From Knoellia sp. p5-6-4 (lineage in GTDB: Bacteria > Actinomycetota > Actinomycetes > Actinomycetales > Dermatophilaceae): a stretch of 64,000 bases of DNA. Below, in pieces: positions 33,159 to 40,748 of this stretch. The stretch is from assembly GCF_029222705.1 (NCBI RefSeq), contig NZ_JARGZF010000001.1, positions 492,437 through 556,436 of the forward strand, given 5' to 3'. The notes under the pieces were generated by a model. That model did no database searches. It was given only the letters and a program-made list of their open reading frames with translations, and was not told the origin of the DNA. Within the stretch, counting starts at the first letter, position 1. Every line of letters starts with the position of its first letter. The translations under genes were made by a program, and so were the position numbers.

Positions 33159-34078
33159 TGCCCCTCACCCCCGAGGAGGTTGAAGGCCTGCAGCGGCAGG
33201 ACGGCCGACCGCTTCACGTCGCGCAGCACCATCTGGCGGCCACCGCATCCCAGGGTCTGGTGGGCTCCCGCCAGCACCCGGGTCGCGGCCACGTCGATGA
33301 AGTCGAGCCCCCGCAGGCTCACCTCGAGCCCGCCGGTGCTGGTGGTCAGCACGGCGTCGAGCAGCCGGCCCAGCTCGTCGACCGACCCAGCGTCGAGCTC
33401 GCCGAAGAGGCGCACCACGCCATCGGCGAAGGTGAGGGCGAAGGTCGGCTGGCCGCCGGCGACGTGCTGGATGCGGTGCAGGCAGCTGACCTCACGCCAC
33501 CGGTCGCCCACCCGGCCGCGGTCGATGGCACAGATGCCGAGCACCGGCGTCTCGGCATACATCGACTCCAGCGCGAGCTCGTAGTCGACGAACGCCGCGT
33601 GCAGCCCGGGGTTGGTGACGATGTCGGTGACGTCGCCGACGACCCGCAGCCCGGTGTAGCCCTCGCGGACCGCTCGGTGTGCCTCGGCCCGGAAGGTCTC
33701 CACCTGCGTCTGCGGGTCGAACGCACCTGTCGCCCGGTAGAGCTCGGCGATGCTGTGGATCCGCAGGCGTCCCGTCTCGAGCAGTGCGTCGCGGCCCTCG
33801 AGGCCCGCGAGGTCGTCGTGCAGGTCGCCGTGGTTCCGGTCACCGATGTAGATGAGCTGCTCGCCCCGGGCGGCACCCTCGGTGAAGGTGTCGACACAGG
33901 CCGCCCGCAGTCCGTCGAGGTCGTCGTAGGCCCAGGAGACGTGGTCCCCCGGGGCGAGGCCGACGGCCCGGTCGAGGGCGCGCAGCTCGGTCACCACCTC
34001 AGGGTACGGACGCCGGGCCGCTTCGGCATCAGCACGCGCGCCCTCGGCCCGTCTCGTGACGTCAGGGCTGCTCTCCAT
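33155..34078 (-). CDS. MEDS-STAS anti-anti-sigma-type protein
   Basis: 307 residues. MEDS domain at about 40-195 (GDHVSWAYDDLDGLRAACVD, EQLIYIGDRNHGD, LRVVGDVTDIVTNPGL) and a STAS domain at about 205-300 (FALTFADGVVRLFGELDAGS, GGLEVSLRGLDFIDVAATRV). In canonical antagonists the last segment is D-S-S-G, with the phosphorylated serine; here it reads D-V-A-A-T, so the phospho-acceptor is missing unless the threonine serves. First gene of the three-gene MEDS cluster, coupled to the next by ATGA. It is divergent from the TauE gene with 79 bp between starts. Confidence 0.87.
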   Translation of the reverse strand: MESSPDVTRRAEGARADAEAARRPYPEVVTELRALDRAVGLAPGDHVSWAYDDLDGLRAACVDTFTEGAARGEQLIYIGDRNHGDLHDDLAGLEGRDALLETGRLRIHSIAELYRATGAFDPQTQVETFRAEAHRAVREGYTGLRVVGDVTDIVTNPGLHAAFVDYELALESMYAETPVLGICAIDRGRVGDRWREVSCLHRIQHVAGGQPTFALTFADGVVRLFGELDAGSVDELGRLLDAVLTTSTGGLEVSLRGLDFIDVAATRVLAGAHQTLGCGGRQMVLRDVKRSAVLPLQAFNLLGGEGQ

Positions 34079-34121
34079 CCCCCAGTAATTGTCCGGACCT
34101 TTGTGCTACCGTCGGAGCGAC

Positions 34122-34137
34122 ACACCCCCTGGGGTAT
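34122..34137 (+). promoter_or_regulatory. CsoR/CstR-like operator upstream of tauE
   Basis: ACACCCCCTGGGGTAT is one base from the perfect palindrome ATACCCC-N2-GGGGTAT recognised by sulfur-sensing CstR-type repressors. It ends 20 nt before the exporter ATG. No CsoR-family gene is in the window, so the regulator would be elsewhere. Confidence 0.5.
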
Positions 34138-34157
34138 CCCCGACACGGAAGAGCACC

Positions 34158-35051
34158 ATGACCGCCCTCGTCGTCCTCCTCGCCGTCCTCGTCGGCATCT
34201 CGCTCGGCCTCCTCGGCGGCGGTGGCTCGATCCTCACCCTGCCGATCCTCGTCTACATCGCCGGCATGGAGACCAAGGAGGCCATCGCCACCTCCCTGCT
34301 GGTCGTCGGCGCGACCAGCGCTGTGGCGGCCGTGTCCCACGCCCGCGCCGGCCGGGTCCAGTGGCGCACGGGCCTGCTCTTCGGTGCGGCCGGCATGGCC
34401 GGCGCGTATGCCGGCGGCCGGCTCGCCGAGTTCATCCCCGGGGGCGTCCTGCTCGGCGGCTTCGCGCTCATGATGATCGCCACGGCCGTCGCCATGCTGC
34501 GCGGTCGCCGCGGCGGCGAGAAGCTCGGCGTCCACGACACCATGCCCGTCGGCAAGGTCCTCCTCGAGGGCGTGGTCGTCGGCCTCGTCACCGGCATCGT
34601 GGGCGCTGGCGGCGGCTTCCTCGTCGTGCCCGCCCTGACCCTGCTCGGCGGCCTCAGCATGCCGGTGGCCGTGGGCACCTCGCTGCTCGTGATCGCCATG
34701 AAGTCCGCCGCCGGGCTCGCCGGCTACCTCTCCTCGGTCGAGCTCGACTGGGGCCTGGCCGCCATGGTCACCGCCGCCGCGGTGGTGGGCAGCCTCATCG
34801 GCGGACGGATGACGGGCATGATCAAGCCCGAGCAGCTGCGCAAGGCCTTCGGCTGGTTCGTCCTCGCGATGGCGGCGTTCATCCTCGTCCAGGAGCTCCC
34901 CGAGAGCTTGTGGGAGCCGCTGCCCGTCATCGGCAAGGTCGGCATCGCCGCCGGTGCTGCGGCCCTCGTCCTCGGTCTCGGCCTCGCCGGACAGCGGATC
35001 GGACGACGCGTCGAGGCAGTGGAGCCGGCCGAGGTCCCCGCCGGCCGCTGA
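34158..35051 (+). CDS. TauE/SafE-family sulfite/organosulfur exporter
   Basis: 297 residues from the ATG at 34158 (GGAAGAG upstream). Eight or so hydrophobic helices in two related halves, each opening with the family glycine-rich motif: VGISLGLLGGGGSILTLPIL in the first and GLVTGIVGAGGGFLVVPAL in the second. TauE proteins export sulfite, sulfoacetate or related anions. The CstR-like operator in front suggests induction by reactive sulfur species. The GntR gene starts 26 bp downstream, likely same transcript. Confidence 0.88.
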   Translation: MTALVVLLAVLVGISLGLLGGGGSILTLPILVYIAGMETKEAIATSLLVVGATSAVAAVSHARAGRVQWRTGLLFGAAGMAGAYAGGRLAEFIPGGVLLGGFALMMIATAVAMLRGRRGGEKLGVHDTMPVGKVLLEGVVVGLVTGIVGAGGGFLVVPALTLLGGLSMPVAVGTSLLVIAMKSAAGLAGYLSSVELDWGLAAMVTAAAVVGSLIGGRMTGMIKPEQLRKAFGWFVLAMAAFILVQELPESLWEPLPVIGKVGIAAGAAALVLGLGLAGQRIGRRVEAVEPAEVPAGR

Positions 35052-35077
35052 CGACCACAGGCTCCAGGGGAGGGACG

Positions 35078-35842
35078 ATGGGCACGATGCACACCGCACA
35101 GCTCGACCGCGCGAGCGGCGTCCCCCTCTGGCGCCAGCTGCACCAGGACCTCCTGCGCCGGCTGGCCGCCGGGGACTTCGAGCTCGGCTTCCCCGGCGAG
35201 GTCGAGCTGCAGCGGGAGTACTCCGTCTCGCGCCACACCGTCCGGGAGGCCCTGCGCCGGATCCGCGAGGCCGGTCTCATCGATTCCGGTCGGGGCCGCA
35301 GCACCCGGGTGCGCTCCGACGCCATCGAGCAGCCGCTCGGCGGCCTCTACTCGCTCTTCCGGCAGGTCGAGGCCCAGGGCCTCGAGCAGCGCAGCGAGGT
35401 GCTGACCCTCGAGCTCACCACCGACCCGGACGTCGCAGCGCGCCTCGAGCGCTCCGCCGACGAGCAGCTCGTCCACCTCGAGCGGGTCCGGCTCGCCGAC
35501 GGGGAGCCGCTGGCCCACGACGAGGTGTGGCTCCCCGCGTCCGTGGCCGGCGGGCTCCTCGAGGTCGACTTCACCCGGGCCGGCCTGTACGACGAGCTGG
35601 CCCGGGTCGCCGGCACCCGGCCGACCGGCGGGTGGGAGCGCATCACCGCCGTCGCGGCCGGACGCCTCGGCCCGCTCCTCGGCGTCGACGAGGGGGCGCC
35701 CTGCTTCGCCATCGAGCGGGTGGGCCAGGTCGAGGACGAGCCCCCGCTGGAGTACCGCCGCTCCCTCGTCCGCGGGGACCGCTACGCCCTGCTGACCTCC
35801 TGGACGCCGCGGGGATACCGGCTCGGCGCGCGCGACCTCTAG
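35078..35842 (+). CDS. GntR-family regulator, HutC/UTRA subfamily
   Basis: 254 residues from the ATG at 35078 with GGGGAGGG upstream. Winged helix at about 10-80: VPLWRQLHQDLLRRLAAGDF, LQREYSVSRHTVREALRRIR, then GRGRSTRVRS wing. UTRA effector domain at about 95-250: LFRQVEAQGLEQRSEVLTLE, LVHLERVRLADGEPLAHDEV, PPLEYRRSLVRGDRYALLTS. This subfamily responds to small carbohydrates or amino-acid derivatives. Its position after tauE suggests a local role; its stop converges on selB with 13 bp between them. Confidence 0.88.
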   Translation: MGTMHTAQLDRASGVPLWRQLHQDLLRRLAAGDFELGFPGEVELQREYSVSRHTVREALRRIREAGLIDSGRGRSTRVRSDAIEQPLGGLYSLFRQVEAQGLEQRSEVLTLELTTDPDVAARLERSADEQLVHLERVRLADGEPLAHDEVWLPASVAGGLLEVDFTRAGLYDELARVAGTRPTGGWERITAVAAGRLGPLLGVDEGAPCFAIERVGQVEDEPPLEYRRSLVRGDRYALLTSWTPRGYRLGARDL

Positions 35843-35855
35843 GCGGGCCCCCGGC

Positions 35856-37628
35856 TCAGCGCACGACCTCCCGGTGGGAGGCGTCGACCCGTCGCGTCCA
35901 GCCACGACCGTCGAGGTGCTCGAGCAGCGGCACGGCCACCCGCCTCGTCGTGCCGAGCGCCTGGCGAGCCTCGCTGAGGGTGAAGGGCTGGGGCAGCCCG
36001 GCCAGCACCCGCATCGCCCGTGCCGGCCCGGAGGGCAGCAGCAGCACGTCGTCCGGCAGGCGCAGCAGCCGACCGGCGCGCACCGCCGCCGCGACCTGCC
36101 GCGGCCCGAGGCCCGCCGCCTCGAGGTCCGGGCGCTCCGGGGCCGCGAACGGGTCGGCGGAGAGCCGCTCCTCGATGCGCCGAAGCCCCTCCTCCGCCCC
36201 ACCCAGCGAGGCCGACACCCCGGGGATCCGCACCCGCCCCGCCTCGACCTGCAGGCCCGCCTCCACCGCGAGGGGCCCGACCAGGGCACGGTCCGGGACC
36301 TGCACGGCCTCGCGGGCAGCCTCGACGGTCAGGGTCGGATCGAGCGGGTCGGCCGCGGCCTGTGCTTGCACCGCCGTCCGCAGGGCCCGCGCCCAGCCCT
36401 GCCACGTGCGCCGATCGACGAGCCAGTCACGCTCTCGCACAACGGATTCCGGCAGTTCGGCGCCGTCTCCGGGCACAGCCAGGCCCAGGCTCCCCGCCGC
36501 CGACACCGCCATCGCGCCTCGCCGGGCCACCTCGCGGGCGAGATCGAGCTCTCCAGTCGCCGCGGCCAGCTCCTCACCCCGGCGTGCGCCGGCGCCGCGC
36601 CGGGCCAGCGGTGGCGGGTCGGCGTCGACCACCAGAACCCCTGCCACCACCCGCTGGGCGCCGGGGTCTCGCAGGATGGCGCGGTCACCGGCCCGCAGCG
36701 GCAGTGCCACCGGCAGCGTCAGCCGGGCGACATCCCCTGCCAGCGGTCGCACGCGCACCTCGTGGGCGGCCGTGCCGACGTGGAGCATCGCCCTGGCCGG
36801 CAGGTCACGCGGGTCGGTGCCCAGCCTGACGTCGACGACGGCCGTGGTCGGCCAGGCGCCGGACGCGACGAGCACCGAACCGCGGGCGACCTCGTCGGTG
36901 CCGACGCCGCGCAGGTTCACCGCCACGCGCGCCACCGGGGCGACGGACTCGCGCGGCCGCTCGAGGGACTGCAGGCCGCGGACGCGCACCCTCCGGCCGT
37001 CGACCTCGAGCTCGTCGCCCACCCGGATGGTGCCCTCACCCAGGGTGCCCGTGACGACGGTGCCGCTGCCCTTGATGGAGAAGGCACGGTCGACCCACAG
37101 CCGCACCCGCGCGGTCGGGTCGGGTGCGGGCATGGAGGCGACGAGGCGGTCGAGGGCTGCGCGCAGCTGCGGCATACCCTCGCCGGTCCGCGCGGAGACG
37201 GCGACCGCCGCACAGTGCCCCAGGCTGGAGGCCGCGAGCCGCTCACGCGCGTCGGCGAGGGTTGCGGCAGGGTCGGCGAGGTCGCTGCGGGTGACGACCA
37301 GCAGGCCGTGCCGCAGGCCGAGCGCGTCGACCGCCGCCAGGTGCTCGCCCGACTGCTGGCGCCAGCCCTCGTCGGCGGCGACGACGAAGACGACGGCGGG
37401 GGCCGGGCCGAGCCCGGCGAGCATGTTGCCGATGAACCGCTGGTGGCCCGGCACGTCGACGAAGGCGACCTGCTCGCCGGACGGCAGCGTGGTCCAGGCG
37501 TAGCCGAGGTCGATGGTGAGCCCGCGGCGGTGCTCCTCCTCCCACCGGTCCGGCTCGATGCCGGTGAGGGCGCGCACCAGTGCCGACTTCCCGTGGTCGA
37601 CGTGACCGGCCGTGGCGAGGACGTGCAC
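35856..37628 (-). CDS. selB: selenocysteine-specific elongation factor SelB
   Basis: 590 residues. GTPase domain at the N-terminus: HVLATAGHVDHGKSALVRAL (P-loop GHVDHGKS), RGLTIDLGYAW, DVPGHQRFI (G3) and TRSD (G4), close to SelB rather than EF-Tu. Domains 2-3 follow (KGSGTVVTGTLGEGTIRVGD), then about 250 residues of C-terminal winged helices that bind the SECIS hairpin; the last one carries LLEHLDGRGWTRRVDASHRE. It brings Sec-tRNA to UGA codons of the formate dehydrogenase mRNA. ATG at 37628 is 3 bp after the selA stop, so selA-selB are co-translated neighbours behind tRNA-Sec. Confidence 0.95.
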   Translation of the reverse strand: MHVLATAGHVDHGKSALVRALTGIEPDRWEEEHRRGLTIDLGYAWTTLPSGEQVAFVDVPGHQRFIGNMLAGLGPAPAVVFVVAADEGWRQQSGEHLAAVDALGLRHGLLVVTRSDLADPAATLADARERLAASSLGHCAAVAVSARTGEGMPQLRAALDRLVASMPAPDPTARVRLWVDRAFSIKGSGTVVTGTLGEGTIRVGDELEVDGRRVRVRGLQSLERPRESVAPVARVAVNLRGVGTDEVARGSVLVASGAWPTTAVVDVRLGTDPRDLPARAMLHVGTAAHEVRVRPLAGDVARLTLPVALPLRAGDRAILRDPGAQRVVAGVLVVDADPPPLARRGAGARRGEELAAATGELDLAREVARRGAMAVSAAGSLGLAVPGDGAELPESVVRERDWLVDRRTWQGWARALRTAVQAQAAADPLDPTLTVEAAREAVQVPDRALVGPLAVEAGLQVEAGRVRIPGVSASLGGAEEGLRRIEERLSADPFAAPERPDLEAAGLGPRQVAAAVRAGRLLRLPDDVLLLPSGPARAMRVLAGLPQPFTLSEARQALGTTRRVAVPLLEHLDGRGWTRRVDASHREVVR

Positions 37629-37631
37629 GCC

Positions 37632-38933
37632 TCAGCCCCTCGTGCCACCGACGGCAAGGGCAGCGCGAACCGCCCCGAGCACGTCCCCGTCGGACTCGCT
37701 CGGGACGCACCGCAGGTCGAGGAGGCAGCGGCCACGCTCGACCCGAGCCACCACACCGGGCTCGCCACTACGCAGCAGCTCGGCACACCAGTCGGGCAGC
37801 TCGACGGCGCAGCCGGGCAGCTCCAGCCCCGGCGCTCCCCCGCCCCCGACGGCCCCGGCCACCTCGACGACGTCACGGCCGAGCTCGCGGGCGAGCGCCT
37901 CGGTGCGCCGGCGCACCTCGCTCGCGTCGGCATGCAGGTATGCCGTGACCGGCGGCCGCGGGCCACGCACCGTCGCCTCCAGCGCGGCGAGCGTGAGCTT
38001 GTCGACCCGCAGCGCCCGAGCCAGCGGGTGACGCCGCAGCTGTTCCACCGTCTCGGCGTCCCCGAGGACCAGCCCGGCCTGCGGGCCGCCGAGCAGCTTG
38101 TCCCCGCTCGCGGTGACCACCGTGGCCCCGCGACGCAACGACGTCGTGGCGTCGGGCTCGGCGGGCAGCAGCGGGTCGGGATGGAGCAGGCCGCTGCCGA
38201 TGTCCATGACGACGGGCACGCCGAGTCCGGAGAGCTCCTCGAGCGAGGCCTCGGACGTGAACCCCTCGACCCGGAAGTTGCTGGGGTGCACCTTGAGGAT
38301 GCAGCCGGTGTCGGGCCCGAGCGCCTCGGCGTAGTCGCGCACGGTCGTGCGGTTGGTGGTGCCCACCTCGCGCAGGCGGGCCCCGGTGGAGGCGATGAGG
38401 TCGGGCAGCCGGAACCCGTCGCCGATCTCGACCATCTCGCCGCGGCTGACGACGACCTCGCGGCCGGCCGCGAGCGCCGTGGTCGCGAGCACGAGCGCCG
38501 CTGCCCCGTTGTTGACCACGAGGGCGCCTCCCGCGTCGGGGACGGCCTCGAGGAGGGCGGCCAGCGTCCCCCGACCACGCCGGGCCCGGGCTCCCGTCGC
38601 CACGTCGAACTCGACGTCGACGTAGCCCGCGGCCGCGGCCATGGCGTCGATCGCCGCCTGGGACAACGGCGCCCGGCCGATGTTGGTGTGCACCACGACC
38701 CCGGTGGCGTTGAGCAGGGGGCGCAGGGTGGTGGCCCGGGCCGGCAGGGCCGCCTCGGCGGCCGCAGCGACGTCCTCCGGCGAGATCGCCCCGGCTCGCG
38801 CCTGCTCCTGGGCAGCCGTGATCGCGCCCTTCACCGCGGCCTCACCGTGGCGGTGGGCCGCCTCCACGAAGGCCGGCAGGGCCAGCAGCGCGTCAGTGCG
38901 CGGGATGCGCCGGCGTGGGTCGGACTGCGACAT
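37632..38933 (-). CDS. selA: L-seryl-tRNA(Sec) selenium transferase SelA
   Basis: 433 residues from the ATG at 38933 (GGAGGTGAG upstream); it lies 34 bp behind tRNA-Sec on the same strand. PLP fold-type I enzyme: LLNATGVVVHTNIGRAPLSQ, VVNNGAAALVLATTALA, GEMVEIGDGFRLPDLI, VHPSNFRVEGF, VVMDIGSGLL and ASGDKLLGGPQAG, where Lys279 should bind PLP. It converts Ser-tRNA(Sec) to Sec-tRNA(Sec) using selenophosphate from SelD. Length and motifs are typical of bacterial SelA. Confidence 0.96.
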   Translation of the reverse strand: MSQSDPRRRIPRTDALLALPAFVEAAHRHGEAAVKGAITAAQEQARAGAISPEDVAAAAEAALPARATTLRPLLNATGVVVHTNIGRAPLSQAAIDAMAAAAGYVDVEFDVATGARARRGRGTLAALLEAVPDAGGALVVNNGAAALVLATTALAAGREVVVSRGEMVEIGDGFRLPDLIASTGARLREVGTTNRTTVRDYAEALGPDTGCILKVHPSNFRVEGFTSEASLEELSGLGVPVVMDIGSGLLHPDPLLPAEPDATTSLRRGATVVTASGDKLLGGPQAGLVLGDAETVEQLRRHPLARALRVDKLTLAALEATVRGPRPPVTAYLHADASEVRRRTEALARELGRDVVEVAGAVGGGGAPGLELPGCAVELPDWCAELLRSGEPGVVARVERGRCLLDLRCVPSESDGDVLGAVRAALAVGGTRG

Positions 38934-38967
38934 CGGCCACTCACCTCCGGACACCGGCTTGGACGGT

Positions 38968-39063
38968 TGGCGGAGGTGGACGGGAATCGAACCCGCCAGA
39001 CCGAGATGCTCGGCCTCACCGGTTTTGAAGACCGGGGGGACCACCAGGAACCCAGACACCTCC
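38968..39063 (-). tRNA. selC: tRNA-Sec (anticodon TCA)
   Basis: A 96-nt tRNA with encoded CCA, 5' end at 39063 (GGAGGTG) and 3' end CACCTCCGCCA at 38968. The anticodon arm is CCGGT-CTTCAAA-ACCGG with TCA in the loop; a long variable arm (GGCCGAG-CAT-CTCGGTC) and a TTCGATT T-loop follow. These are the hallmarks of selenocysteine tRNA. The acceptor shows 7 clear pairs (the eighth position is T opposite C). It starts the tRNA-selA-selB unit. Confidence 0.96.
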
Positions 39064-39097
39064 GCGGCACACCGTAACCGACTCCCCCGTGCCCGCA

Positions 39098-39187
39098 CCT
39101 TTATCGGGCGACCCGAGAAAGGTCCGCTTCACCCGAGGTGGCACCCGGGGTGAAGCGGCCGTCTATCGGGTGACCCGATAAACGGCC
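39098..39187. repeat. three adjacent hairpins in the tRNA-Sec/selD divergent gap
   Basis: H1 39098-39122: CCTTTATCGGG against CCCGAGAAAGG, 3-nt loop. H2 39124-39158: CCGCTTCACCC against GGGTGAAGCGG. H3 39157-39187: GGCCGTCTATCGGG against CCCGATAAACGGCC, 3-nt loop, one mismatch. H1 and H3 share a TATCGGGYGACCCGA core. The structure lies upstream of both promoters of the sel genes, where terminators are not needed. Confidence 0.6.
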
Positions 39188-39201
39188 AGCGGGGTGGGGA
39201 G

Positions 39202-39239
39202 GTATGCCGCGTGCCGTCGCCGCGCGCGCGGCATACAGT
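39202..39239 (+). promoter_or_regulatory. GTATGCCGC hairpin merging into the selD -10 box
   Basis: GTATGCCGCG (39202-39211) pairs with CGCGGCATAC (39227-39236). The right arm runs into TACAGT (39234-39239), a TANNNT -10 exactly 6 nt before the GTG at 39246. The motif thus supplies part of the promoter. Confidence 0.5.
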
Positions 39240-39245
39240 CACGGC

Positions 39246-40250
39246 GTGGGCACCATGAGCAGTGGACAGGGCAGCGGGCACCGGCTGACGCAGTTCGCAC
39301 ACGGGGGCGGGTGCGCGTGCAAGATCCCCCCGGGCGAGCTCGAGGACATGGTGCGTGGCCTGGTCGGCACCAGCCACCCCGACCTCGTCGTCGGTCTCGA
39401 CGACGGCGACGACGCCGCTGCGGTGCGCATCGAGGACGGCCTGGCCGTGCTCGCCACTGCCGACTTCTTCACCCCGGTGGTCGACGACGCCTACGACTGG
39501 GGGCGCATCGCCGCGGCCAACGCCCTCTCCGACATCTACGCCATGGGCGGGCGACCCGTCGTCGCGGTCAACCTGCTCGGCTGGCCCCGCGACGTCCTCC
39601 CCCGCGAGCTCGCGCAGGAGGTGCTGCGCGGCGGGCTCGACGTCGCCCGCGACGCCGGCTGCCCGGTGGCCGGCGGCCACAGTGTCGACGACCCCGAGCC
39701 CAAGTACGGCATGGCGGTCACCGGCCTCGCCGACCCGGAGCGCCTCCTGCGCAACGACGCCGCGACCGCCGGGCTGCCGATCAGCCTGACCAAGCCGCTG
39801 GGCGTCGGCGTGCTGAACAACCGGCACAAGGCCACCGGCGAGGTCTTCGACCACGCGGTCGCCTCCATGGCCCGGCTCAACGCCGAGGCCTCGCAGGCGG
39901 CGCTCGCTGCAGGGATCACGGCGGCGACGGACGTGACCGGGTTCGGACTGCTCGGCCACCTGTTCAAGATGGCGCGGGCCTCCGGGGTGACCGCCGTCGT
40001 GGACGCCGCGGCCGTTCCCTACCTCGAAGGCGCGCGCGCGTCGCTGGCGGAGGGCTTCGTCCCCGGCGGCAGCAAGCGCAACCTCGACTGGGTGCGACCG
40101 CACCTCGAGGCCGAGGTCGACGACGATGAGCTGGTCCTGCTCGCCGACGCGCAGACCAGCGGCGGCCTCCTGCTTGCCGGGGAGGTGCCCGGCGCCCCCG
40201 TCATCGGGGAGTTCGTCCCCTTCGACGGGGTGTCCGTCCGGGTGCGGTGA
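39246..40250 (+). CDS. selD: selenide, water dikinase SelD
   Basis: 334 residues from the GTG at 39246, taken as a leaderless start because of the TACAGT box 6 nt upstream; ATG at 39255 is in frame and would lose only 3 residues. The catalytic loop is GGGCACKIPPGEL, with Cys where some species use Sec, and Lys 3 residues on. AIRS/PurM-like fold follows: DAYDWGRIAAANALSDIYAM, GGHSVDDPEPKYGMAVTG, TDVTGFGLLGHLFKMA and ADAQTSGGLLLA. It makes selenophosphate for SelA. Followed after 9 bp by a rhodanese. Confidence 0.96.
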   Translation: MGTMSSGQGSGHRLTQFAHGGGCACKIPPGELEDMVRGLVGTSHPDLVVGLDDGDDAAAVRIEDGLAVLATADFFTPVVDDAYDWGRIAAANALSDIYAMGGRPVVAVNLLGWPRDVLPRELAQEVLRGGLDVARDAGCPVAGGHSVDDPEPKYGMAVTGLADPERLLRNDAATAGLPISLTKPLGVGVLNNRHKATGEVFDHAVASMARLNAEASQAALAAGITAATDVTGFGLLGHLFKMARASGVTAVVDAAAVPYLEGARASLAEGFVPGGSKRNLDWVRPHLEAEVDDDELVLLADAQTSGGLLLAGEVPGAPVIGEFVPFDGVSVRVR

Positions 40251-40259
40251 CGGCGTGCC

Positions 40260-40748
40260 ATGAGCGGCGTCGACCGGATCCTCGAAAGGGCCCGCGCAGG
40301 CCTGCACCGGCTCACCCCCACCGAGGTGCTGGCCGCCCAGGCCGCCGGCGCCCTGCTCGTCGACACCCGCCCGGAGTCCCAGCGCCTGCACCAGGGCGAG
40401 CTGCCCGGTGCCGTCGTCGTCGAGCGCACCGTGCTCGAGTGGCGCCTGGACCCCGAGGGGGTGTGGCGGGTGCCCGAGCTGACCGGGCCCGACCAGGTGG
40501 TCGTCGTGGTGTGCAGCCAGGGTTTCAGCTCGAGCCTGGCCGCCGCCTCGCTGCAGGCGGTCGGCCTGCCCAACGCCACCGACATGGTCGGTGGTGTCGA
40601 GGCCTGGGAGGCAGCCGGCCTCCCCCTGCTCAGGAGCGACCGGCCCCCTCGGCATGCTCCCGCTGACCGACCTCCCGCTGACCGGCCTCCCGCTGACCGG
40701 CGGCCTCCCGCGGCGCAGCCGGACCGAGCGGATCCGGGCGCTTCGTGA
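40260..40748 (+). CDS. rhodanese-domain protein with Pro/Asp/Arg repeat tail
   Basis: 162 residues. One rhodanese domain at about 15-125: LLVDTRPESQRLHQGELPGA, VVVVVCSQGFSSSLAAASLQ, where the active-site Cys begins the loop CSQGFSS, and MVGGVEAWEAAGLPL. The last 35 residues are a repeat tail, PADRPPADRPPADRRPP, read from direct DNA repeats CTGACCGACCTCCCG. Co-transcribed with selD; such a protein could handle selenide/sulfur or, with formate dehydrogenase, cofactor sulfuration, but that is inference. The 3' 119 bp overlap the converging transporter gene, which reads the same repeats on the other strand. Confidence 0.82.
   Translation: MSGVDRILERARAGLHRLTPTEVLAAQAAGALLVDTRPESQRLHQGELPGAVVVERTVLEWRLDPEGVWRVPELTGPDQVVVVVCSQGFSSSLAAASLQAVGLPNATDMVGGVEAWEAAGLPLLRSDRPPRHAPADRPPADRPPADRRPPAAQPDRADPGAS

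Noticed and set aside
39204-39206. ATG at 39204 as the selD start
   Set aside because: It lies inside the hairpin arm; the GTG at 39246 has a -10 box at exact leaderless spacing and the added residues look non-homologous.
40663-40725. CRISPR-like direct repeats
   Set aside because: A few short contiguous repeats without spacers, inside coding sequence; no cas genes anywhere in the window.
40260-40748. tRNA 2-selenouridine synthase (SelU/MnmH) beside selD
   Set aside because: Only a rhodanese domain is present; the P-loop domain of SelU is missing.
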